Of a stretch of DNA of 19,840 bases, positions 13,739 through 19,840 are shown one piece after another. Both the position numbers and the translations under genes were made by a program. This DNA is from Nitriliruptoraceae bacterium (GTDB lineage: Bacteria > Actinomycetota > Nitriliruptoria > Nitriliruptorales > Nitriliruptoraceae), in assembly GCA_007125475.1 (NCBI GenBank), contig SLDB01000311.1:1-19840 (forward strand). The letters are read 5' to 3'. The notes under the pieces are model-generated. The model ran no database searches and was not told the DNA's origin. It saw only the letters and a list, made by a program, of their open reading frames with translations. The stretch's first letter is position 1; every line of letters starts with the position of its first letter.

Positions 13739-13961
13739 GGTGGCCTCCCGGTGCGACCCTGGAGCGGACCCTGCCGGTCGAACCCCGCGCCGGCTCCGAC
13801 CGGAACCCACGCGCACCCGGTGGCCGCGCGCTCTGCGACTCGGTCGCTGACCCGGGGGTTCGGTCCCGCTCGCTACGCTCGATGCTACCGGCGGGCGCCA
13901 CGGAACACCGGGTACGCACCTGCCTCACCTGCAACCCCCGCACCGCAGCATCGGAGGCCGT
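13739..13961. other. Divergent intergenic region
   Basis: This 223-nt stretch separates the minus-strand operon from the aminotransferase gene and should hold both promoters. A plus-strand TACGCT (13874-13879) is the best -10 candidate for the aminotransferase, and a minus-strand TAGCAT (13887-13882) lies almost on top of it, so the two promoters may be coupled. GGAGG at 13953-13957 is the Shine-Dalgarno of the aminotransferase. I see no gene in it. Confidence 0.4.
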
Positions 13962-15254
13962 GTGCGCCTCGACACCGACCCCTACCTCCAGCGCTACGCC
14001 GACCGGGTGCTGGGACTCAGCGCCTCGGAGATCCGGGCGCTGTTCGCCGTCGCCTCCCGCCCCGAGGTCGTCTCGTTCGCCGGTGGCATGCCCGCCACGT
14101 CGGCCCTCGACATGGAGGCCGTCGAGGACGTCGTCGCCACCGTGGTGCGTGACTCCGGTGCCACCGCGTTGCAGTACGGCGGTGGGCAGGGACGTGCCGA
14201 GCTGCGCGAATGCCTCGTCGAGGTGATGGCCGAGGAGGGCGTGCCGGCCCACGCCGACGACCTGGTCGTCACGGTCGGTGGGCAGCAGGCCCTCGAACTG
14301 GTGGCAAAGTGCTTCCTCAACGCCGGAGACGTCGTCCTCAGTGAAGGTCCGACGTACGTCGGGGGGATCGGCGCGATGACCAGCCACCAGGCGGAGGTCC
14401 GGCACGTCGGCATGGACGCCGACGGGATGCGCATCGACCTCCTCGAGGAGGAGCTGGCGAAGCTCGCCGCCGAGGGCCGTAGCGCGAAGTACGTCTACAC
14501 CATCCCCAACCACCAGAACCCGGCCGGGGTGTCGCTGTCGATCCCGCGGCGCCAGCGACTCGCCGAGCTCGCCGAGTCCCATGACCTGCTCATCCTCGAG
14601 GACAACCCGTACGGGTTGCTGGACTTCGCCGGTGAAGTGCGGCCGTCGTTGCGCTCGCTCATCCCGGACCGCGTGGTGTACGTCGGGACGATGTCCAAGA
14701 CGTTCGCCCCCGGGGTGCGCACCGGCTGGGTCGCCGCGCCGGCGCCGATCCGGGACAAGCTCGTGCTCCTGCGGGAGGCCGCCGACCTGTGTCAGTCAAA
14801 CCTCACCCAGATGGTGGTCGAGTCGTGGCTGACCACCCAGCCGTGGCGGGAGCAGGTGAAGCACTTCACCACCGTGTACCGCGAGAAGTCCGAGGTGATG
14901 CTCGCCGCACTCGCCGACGAGATGCCCGAGGGCGTGCACTGGACCACCCCGCTGGGGGCGTTCTACATCTGGTTGACGGTGCCGCGGGGGATCGACACCT
15001 CCGACCTGCTGGCCAAGGCGGTCCGCCACCGCGTGGCGTACGTCCCGGGCCGGGGGTTCTACGCCGACGGTGCCGGTGGCAACCAGGCCCGGTTGTGCTT
15101 CAGCTACCCGGAGATCGACCGCATCCACGAGGGGGTGAGCCGGCTCGGGGAGGTGCTGCACGAGGAGCTCGAGCTGGTCCGGGCGGTGTTCGGCGACGAC
15201 GCTCCCCAACTGCGACCCCACACCGCCGCCAACGACCACGGTGTCGGCGGGTGA
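13962..15254 (+). CDS. PLP-dependent fold-type I aminotransferase (AAT_I, LysN/ARO8-like)
   Basis: This 430-residue enzyme transfers an amino group from an amino acid to a 2-oxoacid. The PLP lysine is K246 in TMSKTFAPGVRTGW, with R253 contacting the phosphate; N186 in NHQNPAG and D214 in EDNPYG hold the cofactor ring. The N-terminal SFAGGMP and QYGGGQG signatures are those of the 2-aminoadipate/aromatic/MocR-related group. There is no N-terminal helix-turn-helix, so it is a plain enzyme, not a MocR regulator. The substrate is unknown. It is fold type I, so it is not the classic fold-IV D-amino-acid transaminase, even though a D-Ala-D-Ala ligase-like gene follows 64 nt downstream. The GTG at 13962 has GGAGG 4 nt upstream and starts the homology. 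Confidence 0.9.
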   Translation: MRLDTDPYLQRYADRVLGLSASEIRALFAVASRPEVVSFAGGMPATSALDMEAVEDVVATVVRDSGATALQYGGGQGRAELRECLVEVMAEEGVPAHADDLVVTVGGQQALELVAKCFLNAGDVVLSEGPTYVGGIGAMTSHQAEVRHVGMDADGMRIDLLEEELAKLAAEGRSAKYVYTIPNHQNPAGVSLSIPRRQRLAELAESHDLLILEDNPYGLLDFAGEVRPSLRSLIPDRVVYVGTMSKTFAPGVRTGWVAAPAPIRDKLVLLREAADLCQSNLTQMVVESWLTTQPWREQVKHFTTVYREKSEVMLAALADEMPEGVHWTTPLGAFYIWLTVPRGIDTSDLLAKAVRHRVAYVPGRGFYADGAGGNQARLCFSYPEIDRIHEGVSRLGEVLHEELELVRAVFGDDAPQLRPHTAANDHGVGG

Positions 15255-15318
15255 ACGGCGGAGGCGGCAGTACGGCCACCACATGCACGACGAGGTACCC
15301 ACGACGAGCGGAGACACG

Positions 15319-16263
15319 ATGACGGAACCGACCGCGGTCGCGGTGCTGTCGGGGGGCACCTCCCTGGAACGTGACGTCAGCCTGCGCTCCGGCGGGCGGG
15401 TCGCCGACGCACTCGCCGACCTGGGACACCACGTCACCCACCTCGACGTCGGAGCCGACCTGGTCCGCACCCTGGAGGACGGCGGGTTCGACACCGCGTT
15501 CCTCGCCCTGCACGGCTCGGCCGGGGAGGACGGCACCGTGCAGTCACTCCTCGAACTCATCGGCCTGGCCTACACCGGGCCGGACGTCCTGGCGTCGTCG
15601 CTGGCGTGGAACAAGCCGATCGCGCAGGGGCTGTTCGGACGTGCCGGGATCGACGTCCCGGCACGGGTGACGCTGAGCCAGCAGGCGTTCCGTGAGCTCG
15701 GCGCCGCGGCCGCCGTCGACCGCATCGCCTCGGTCCTGGGCCGTCCGCTGGTCGTCAAGCCGGCCCGGGGCGGATCCTCACTGGGGCTCTCGATCGTCGA
15801 GGACCCGGCGGGCCTGCCGCAGGCGATCGTGGGGGCGTTGAGCTACGCCGACGTCGTCCTCATGGAGGAGTTCATCGACGGGACCGAGGTCGCGGTCACG
15901 GTCCTCGACGGCGAGGCGCTGCCCCCGGTCGAGATCCAGCCCAAGGAGGGCGCCTACGACTTCCGTGCCCGCTACACCGCCGGTGCCACCGAGTTCCACG
16001 CCCCGGCGCGCCTCGACCCCGATGTCCTCGCCGCGTGCCGGGGGGTCGCGGTGGACGCCTACACCTCGGTCGGCGCCCGCCACATCTCCCGGGCCGACCT
16101 CATCGTCGACACGGACGGCCGACCGTGGTTGCTGGAACTGGACACGTGCCCCGGGCTGACGACGACCTCGCTCGCCCCGATGGCGGCCGCCGCCGCGGAC
16201 CTGTCGTTCGCCTCCCTGTGCGACCGGCTGGTCTCCCTGGCCCTCCGCGACGCCACCGCGTGA
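15319..16263 (+). CDS. D-alanine--D-alanine ligase-like ATP-grasp enzyme
   Basis: The 314-residue protein has the Ddl layout: SGGTSLERDVSLRSG (E17 for the first D-Ala), LHGSAGEDG at 64-72, VKPARGGSSLG at 146-156, RYTAG at 218-222, SRAD at 257-260 and LELDTCPGLTTTSL at about 272-285. Ddl joins two D-alanines with ATP for peptidoglycan. Aligned by eye to E. coli DdlB, E15, K144, S150, Y216, R255, D257 and E270 are kept, but K215 is Arg (R218) and the metal-binding N272 is Asp (D275). Tyr at the Y216 position points to dipeptide, not depsipeptide, formation. The ATG at 15319 has GGAG 5 nt upstream; the frame opens at 15241 but that part is not Ddl-like. The stop forms a GTGA overlap with the HAD gene. 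A main Ddl or a specialised paralog are both possible. Confidence 0.82.
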   Translation: MTEPTAVAVLSGGTSLERDVSLRSGGRVADALADLGHHVTHLDVGADLVRTLEDGGFDTAFLALHGSAGEDGTVQSLLELIGLAYTGPDVLASSLAWNKPIAQGLFGRAGIDVPARVTLSQQAFRELGAAAAVDRIASVLGRPLVVKPARGGSSLGLSIVEDPAGLPQAIVGALSYADVVLMEEFIDGTEVAVTVLDGEALPPVEIQPKEGAYDFRARYTAGATEFHAPARLDPDVLAACRGVAVDAYTSVGARHISRADLIVDTDGRPWLLELDTCPGLTTTSLAPMAAAAADLSFASLCDRLVSLALRDATA

Positions 16264-16967
16264 GCCGGCCGGGTACCACCGGGCGAGGCGAGCCCTCCGA
16301 GCCCGTCGACCACCACGACCCGGCCCCCCGGATCGTGGTCCTCGACGTCGGGGAGGTCCTCATCGACGAGACCCGCGTGTGGCAGGTGTGGGCCGACCTG
16401 GTGGGCACCTCCGCCGCGACGTTCGCGGCCGTGTTGGGGGCCGCGATCTCCCAGGGCCAGGACCACCGCAGCGTGCTCCCCCTGCTGGCACCGAACCTCG
16501 CCTGGGAGGAGCTCGCCGACGAGCACGAGGAGCGCTACGGCGGGTTCCGCGAGGACGACCTGTACGCCGACGTCCGCCCGTGCATCGCTGAGCTCACCGC
16601 CGCCGGGTTCACGGTGGTCGTCGCCGGGAACCAGCCGGCACAGCGGACCGCCCAGCTCGAGGCGCTGGCGCTGGGGGTCGACGACGTCGTCACCTCGGCC
16701 GAGCTGGGTGCCGAGAAGCCGGATCCGGCGTTCTTCGCGGCCCTGCAGGAACGGATCGGGGTCGACGACCCCGCCGACGTCCTCTACGTCGGTGACCGGG
16801 TCGACAACGACGTCGTCGCCAGCCTCGGCGCCGGGATGCAGTCCTGCTGGCTGCGTCGTGGGCCGTGGGGGGTGCTCCAGGAGCTCCCCGACGACGTCGA
16901 GCCGGCGATCGTCCTCGAGGGGCTCGGTGAGCTCCCGACGTTGTTGACGGTGTGGCGCGACGGGTGA
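16260..16967 (+). CDS. HAD family hydrolase (subfamily IA-like)
   Basis: This 235-residue protein carries the haloacid dehalogenase core. Motif I is LDVGEVL with nucleophile D29, motif II is GNQP at 123-126, motif III is K153 in GAEKPDPAFF, and motif IV is YVGDRVDNDV with D179, D182 and D184. The second acid of motif I (DxD) is replaced by glycine (D29-V-G31), as in the YihX/epoxide-hydrolase N-terminal group; the motif II Ser/Thr appears to be Gly123, which is less usual. Such enzymes are mostly phosphatases on sugar phosphates or nucleotides; the substrate is unknown. The start is set by the GTGA overlap with the ligase gene; the first 23 residues are polar and probably disordered. rpiA follows 33 nt later behind a GGCGC-CGAG-GCGCC stem. 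Confidence 0.85.
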   Translation: MSRPGTTGRGEPSEPVDHHDPAPRIVVLDVGEVLIDETRVWQVWADLVGTSAATFAAVLGAAISQGQDHRSVLPLLAPNLAWEELADEHEERYGGFREDDLYADVRPCIAELTAAGFTVVVAGNQPAQRTAQLEALALGVDDVVTSAELGAEKPDPAFFAALQERIGVDDPADVLYVGDRVDNDVVASLGAGMQSCWLRRGPWGVLQELPDDVEPAIVLEGLGELPTLLTVWRDG

Positions 16968-17000
16968 GCAGGGCGCCGAGGCGCCGGAGAGGACGCAGTG

Positions 17001-17675
17001 ATGGCTGACGCCGCGAAACGTGCCGCCGCCGAGGCGGCGGCCGACCTGGTGCAGCCGGGTGACCGGCTCGGGCTCGGCACGGGCTCGACGGTGGCCGAGC
17101 TCCTCGAGGTCCTCGCCGAGCGCGACGCCGACGTCACCGGGGTGCCGACCTCCGAGGCGACGGCGCAGCGGTGTCACGAGCTGGGGATCGGCCTGCTGGA
17201 CCCGGCCCGGGTCGACGTCCTCGATCTCACGATCGACGGTGCCGACGAGTTGGACCACGAACTCACCGCGACGAAGGGTGGGGGCGGTGCGTTGCTCCGC
17301 GAGAAGGTCGTCGCCTCGATGTCGCGGCGGATGGTGGTGATCGCCACCCCCGACAAGCTCGTTGATCGCCTCGCCGACACGTTCCCGCTCCCCGTGGAGG
17401 TGGTGCCCTTCGCGGTGGGACCGGTGAGCCGCGCGCTGACCGAGCTGGGCTTCGACGTCGTGGTGCGGCACGGCGACGACGGCTCCCCGGTGCGCACCGA
17501 CAACGGCAACGCCGTCGTCGATGCCCGGTTCCCCGGCGGGCTCGACGATCCGGCCGTGATGGACGTCGAGGTCACGATGCTCCCGGGGGTGGTGACCTCC
17601 GGTCTGTTCGTCGACCTGGTCGACACCGCGTTCCTCGGCCACCCCGATGGCCGGGTGGACGTCGTCTCGCTCTGA
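17001..17675 (+). CDS. rpiA: Ribose-5-phosphate isomerase A
   Basis: This 224-residue cytoplasmic enzyme interconverts ribose 5-phosphate and ribulose 5-phosphate in the pentose phosphate pathway. The phosphate-binding GLGTGST is at 24-30, DGADE with catalytic D79/D82 at 79-83, and KGGGGALLREK at 92-102 holds K92 and E101, equivalent to the E. coli D81, D84, K94 and E103 set. Length is typical. The ATG at 17001 is favoured over the adjoining GTG at 16998 because of GGAGAGGA at 16986-16993. It is the last gene of the aminotransferase-ligase-HAD-rpiA run and is convergent with parB, with a stable hairpin between them. Confidence 0.95.
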   Translation: MADAAKRAAAEAAADLVQPGDRLGLGTGSTVAELLEVLAERDADVTGVPTSEATAQRCHELGIGLLDPARVDVLDLTIDGADELDHELTATKGGGGALLREKVVASMSRRMVVIATPDKLVDRLADTFPLPVEVVPFAVGPVSRALTELGFDVVVRHGDDGSPVRTDNGNAVVDARFPGGLDDPAVMDVEVTMLPGVVTSGLFVDLVDTAFLGHPDGRVDVVSL

Positions 17676-17686
17676 GCGGGCCCGCC

Positions 17687-17704
17687 GGACGGCTCCGGCC
17701 GTTC
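17687..17704. terminator. Bidirectional terminator-like hairpin between rpiA and parB
   Basis: A 7-bp stem (one G-U pair) closes the tetraloop TCCG in a C(UNCG)G context, an exceptionally stable RNA loop type on the plus strand. It follows the 10-bp palindrome GCGGGCCCGC at 17676-17685. It lies in the 46-nt gap between two convergent stops. There is no T-run, as is common for actinobacterial terminators. Confidence 0.5.
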
Positions 17705-17721
17705 ACGCCGACGGCGCCGGC

Positions 17722-18999
17722 TCAGGGGTGCTCGTCACCGTCCTCCGACGTCGAGGCTCCCGAGGTGTCCCCGGGCGGCGTCACGCCGGACGTGATGCCG
17801 CGGCCAGCCGCCTGCGTGACCGGGTCGCCGGCACCGGCGGTGGTGCCCAGGCCGTTCGCGATCACGTTCACGATCCGTTCGAGGTCGTCCACCGAGGCGA
17901 AGTCGATCGCGAGCCGTCCGGTGCGGGCCCCCATGCTGATCCTCACCCGGGTCTGCAGGGCATCGGAGAGATCGTCCTGCAACTCCACGAGGCCGGGGGC
18001 ATCGACGTTGCGGCGACGCGGCGACGACCGGCCGGCCGGGGCGTCGTCGGTGAGCCGCAACCGCACCAACTCCTCGACGTCGCGGACCGAGAGCCCCTCG
18101 GCGACGATCCGCTCGGCCAGGCGCGTCTGCTCGCCCGGATCGTCGAGGGCCAACACCGCCCGGGCGTGCCCGGCGGAGAGCACCCCGGCGGCGACGCGGC
18201 GTTGCACCGCCGAGGGGAGTCGCAACAGGCGGATCGTGTTCGCGATCGCCGACCGGGACCGACCCAGCCTCCCGGCGAGCTCGTCCTGGGTCACCCCGAA
18301 TTCCTCGAGGAGCTGCTGGTACGCGGCGGCCTCCTCCAACGGGTTGAGCTGGACCCGGTGGATGTTCTCGACCAGGGCCTCCTTGAGGAGGGCGGCGTCC
18401 TCGGTGTGCCGCAGGACCGCGGGGACCGTCGACAACCCGGCGAGCTCGGCGGCGCGCAGCCGCCGTTCACCGGCGACGAGCTCGTACCCACCCCCGGCCG
18501 CGGGTCGCACGACCAACGGTTGCAGCATCCCGACGTCCGCCAACGAGGTGGCCAGGCCCTCGAGCTCCTCGGGGTCGAAGATCTCGCGTGGCTGCCGCGG
18601 ATTCGGGGTGATCGCGGTCAACGGCAGGTCGAGGAGTTGCGCCGTCTCGGCGGGCACGGTGGGTGCGGGCAGGGCGGTGGTGGAGCTCGCCACGCCGGCC
18701 CCGCTCAGGCCACCGGTGCCCTGGTCACCGGGCTCGTCGCCGTGCCGGGTGACGGATCCCACCCCCCGATCATGTTCCGGGAATGATTCCGGTTGTTGTT
18801 CTTGTCGGACGCCGAGGTCGCCACCGGGGTGGTCCGCGGTCGGGTCGCTGGGTGCCGGCGCCGCCTCTCCGGCGGCGTGGTCACCCCCGGCGCCGGCAGC
18901 TGCGCCATCCTCGTGGGAGTCCCCGAACTCGGGGGTGTCCTCGGGACTCGGGGGGATCAACGCGGCCAGGCCACGGCCGAGTCCGGATCGTCGGTTCAT
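17722..18999 (-). CDS. parB: Chromosome-partitioning protein ParB
   Basis: ParB is a CTP-dependent DNA clamp that loads at parS sites near oriC and is moved by ParA. This 425-residue protein starts with the ParA-contacting box RRSGLGRGLAALI, followed by a long disordered acidic linker (about 18-115). The CTPase core shows NPRQPREIF at 133-141, GERRLRA at 177-183 and ENIHRVQL at 211-218. The helix-turn-helix TQDELAGRLGRSRSAIANTI lies at about 237-256, and a C-terminal dimerisation region (about 335-385) is followed by a polar tail. The linker makes it longer than most ParBs. The ATG at 18999 has GGAGGAA about 5 nt upstream and overlaps the parA stop as ATGA, so the two are coupled. Codons in part of the linker (18766-18807) are unlike the rest of the gene. 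Confidence 0.96.
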   Translation of the reverse strand: MNRRSGLGRGLAALIPPSPEDTPEFGDSHEDGAAAGAGGDHAAGEAAPAPSDPTADHPGGDLGVRQEQQPESFPEHDRGVGSVTRHGDEPGDQGTGGLSGAGVASSTTALPAPTVPAETAQLLDLPLTAITPNPRQPREIFDPEELEGLATSLADVGMLQPLVVRPAAGGGYELVAGERRLRAAELAGLSTVPAVLRHTEDAALLKEALVENIHRVQLNPLEEAAAYQQLLEEFGVTQDELAGRLGRSRSAIANTIRLLRLPSAVQRRVAAGVLSAGHARAVLALDDPGEQTRLAERIVAEGLSVRDVEELVRLRLTDDAPAGRSSPRRRNVDAPGLVELQDDLSDALQTRVRISMGARTGRLAIDFASVDDLERIVNVIANGLGTTAGAGDPVTQAAGRGITSGVTPPGDTSGASTSEDGDEHP

Positions 19000-19840
19000 T
19001 GCGGTTCCTCCGCCGTCGGTCGGGGTCCGTCGCCATCGGTGATGTCGGGGCCAGCGTCGGAGCCGGCCAGGAGTCGGTCCAGGGCGCTGGGTTCGGTGAT
19101 CTCGACGTCGAGGTGGAGGCGTTCGGCGACCTCGACGGCCAACCGCCGGTAGGCACGGGACCCCCGGCTGGCAGGGTCGAAGCGGGTGATCGGCTGCCCG
19201 AAGCTCGGTGCCTCCGAGAGCCGCACGGTCCGCGGGATCACCGTCGCGTAGGCGCGGTCACCGAAGTAGTCACGGACCTCGTCCACGACGTTCTGCGCGA
19301 GATTCGTGCGCCCGTCGTACATCGTGAGCACGACACCGCCGAGTTCGAGCTCCCGGTTGAGGTTCTCTCCCACCAGTTGGACGGTCCGGAGCAACTGACT
19401 CAGCCCTTCCAGGGCGTAGTACTCGCACTGGATCGGGACCAGGACCTCGTCGGCCGCCACGAGGGCGTTGATGGTCAGAAGACCAAGAGACGGTGGACAG
19501 TCGACCAAGATGACGTCGAACCGGCCCCGCACCGCTTCCAGTGCGCGGCGCAGCCGCATCTCGCGCGAGAACGCCGGGACGAGTTCCACCTCGGCTCCGG
19601 CGAGGTCCAGCGACGACGGCAACAACCACAGCCGGTCGATCTCGGTGGGCTGGACGGCGTCGGAAGCATCGTCGCCGTCGATCAGGACCCGGTACGTCGA
19701 GGGGTCATCCTCACCCGCGCGCGCACCGAGCCCGGTCGTGGCGTTGCCCTGCGGATCGAGGTCCACGACGAGGACCTCGGCCCCGAGGTCGGCGAGGGCC
19801 GCCGCCAGCGAGACTGCGGTCGTCGTCTTCCCGACGCCGC
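18996..19840 (-). CDS. parA: Chromosome-partitioning ATPase ParA (5' end cut by window edge)
   Basis: This is a Walker-type ATPase that binds DNA non-specifically and moves ParB-parS complexes apart. The reading frame runs off the right edge. The first visible residues, GVGKTTTAVSLAAALADLG, are the deviant Walker A motif, so only the start of the protein is missing; 280 residues are visible. VDLDPQGN (about 29-36 of the visible part) and the Walker B region ILVDCPPSLGLLTI follow as in other chromosomal ParAs. The C-terminal tail after about 250 is acidic and variable. Its stop overlaps the parB ATG by four bases. In actinobacteria the upstream neighbour is normally rsmG/gidB, then jag, yidC and dnaA, expected past the edge. 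Confidence 0.96.
   Translation of the reverse strand, partial: GVGKTTTAVSLAAALADLGAEVLVVDLDPQGNATTGLGARAGEDDPSTYRVLIDGDDASDAVQPTEIDRLWLLPSSLDLAGAEVELVPAFSREMRLRRALEAVRGRFDVILVDCPPSLGLLTINALVAADEVLVPIQCEYYALEGLSQLLRTVQLVGENLNRELELGGVVLTMYDGRTNLAQNVVDEVRDYFGDRAYATVIPRTVRLSEAPSFGQPITRFDPASRGSRAYRRLAVEVAERLHLDVEITEPSALDRLLAGSDAGPDITDGDGPRPTAEEPQ

Noticed and set aside
15973..15975. Ligase as a D-Ala-D-Lac (vancomycin-resistance type) enzyme
   Set aside because: The residue equivalent to E. coli DdlB Tyr216 is Tyr219, the dipeptide-type residue, and no vanH or vanX neighbours are present.
16059..17642. 527-codon minus-strand frame opposite the ligase, HAD and rpiA genes
   Set aside because: It covers three convincing plus-strand genes and is an antisense shadow.
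17722..19840. parS centromere site near parAB
   Set aside because: No match or near match to the 16-bp parS consensus was found by eye here or elsewhere in the window; sites may lie closer to dnaA beyond the edge.

Overview
The window is very GC-rich chromosomal DNA: almost every codon in the real genes ends in G or C, and GTG starts are common. It looks like an actinobacterium (Actinomycetota). The order NUDIX hydrolase, DUF6049 membrane protein, MurJ-type kinase region, trxB, trxA, CwlM-like amidase, GNAT protein, parB, parA matches the oriC-proximal block of actinobacteria (in Mycobacterium tuberculosis roughly Rv3908 to Rv3918c). The replication origin is therefore expected a few kb beyond the right edge. 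The class cannot be fixed from sequence alone. The absence of murJ and sigM from this block argues against a typical Mycobacteriales or Streptomyces genome and for a deeper lineage (inference).

Layout. 1-1660 (+): tail of one gene, then a three-module bacterial PH-domain membrane protein (YdbT type). 1682-3333 (-): a solitary PilT ATPase and D-aminoacyl-tRNA deacylase. 3454-8339 (+): NUDIX hydrolase, DUF6049 exported protein, a small membrane protein and a membrane-anchored Ser/Thr kinase, with GTGA overlaps at two junctions. 8340-8888 (-): a cysteine-rich zinc-finger membrane protein, tail to tail with the kinase. 9050-11716 (+): thioredoxin reductase, thioredoxin and the CwlM-like amidase. 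11738-13738 (-): an operon of a 49-residue membrane protein, a GNAT acetyltransferase and an MFS transporter. 13962-17675 (+): a PLP aminotransferase, a D-Ala-D-Ala ligase-like ATP-grasp enzyme, a HAD hydrolase and ribose-5-phosphate isomerase A. 17722-19840 (-): ParB and ParA, with ParA cut by the window edge.

How the genes fit together. The central block links envelope growth control (DUF6049, kinase with an extracellular sensor-like domain, CwlM-like amidase), thiol redox (TrxB/TrxA) and chromosome segregation (ParAB). The most unusual point is that the kinase stands where actinobacteria usually carry a MurJ flippase fused to a pseudokinase. Here the MurJ part is missing, the kinase keeps its catalytic motifs, and a small single-pass membrane protein of unknown function precedes it. 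The ligase between the aminotransferase and HAD genes has two substitutions at positions that bind Mg-ATP in classical Ddl.

Expression signals. Three genes have a TANNNT hexamer only 6-7 nt before the start codon and no Shine-Dalgarno, as expected for leaderless transcripts. Five junctions are 4-nt GTGA/ATGA overlaps. I see no tRNA, rRNA, CRISPR, insertion sequence or consensus parS site. No stretch longer than 300 bases lacks a gene.
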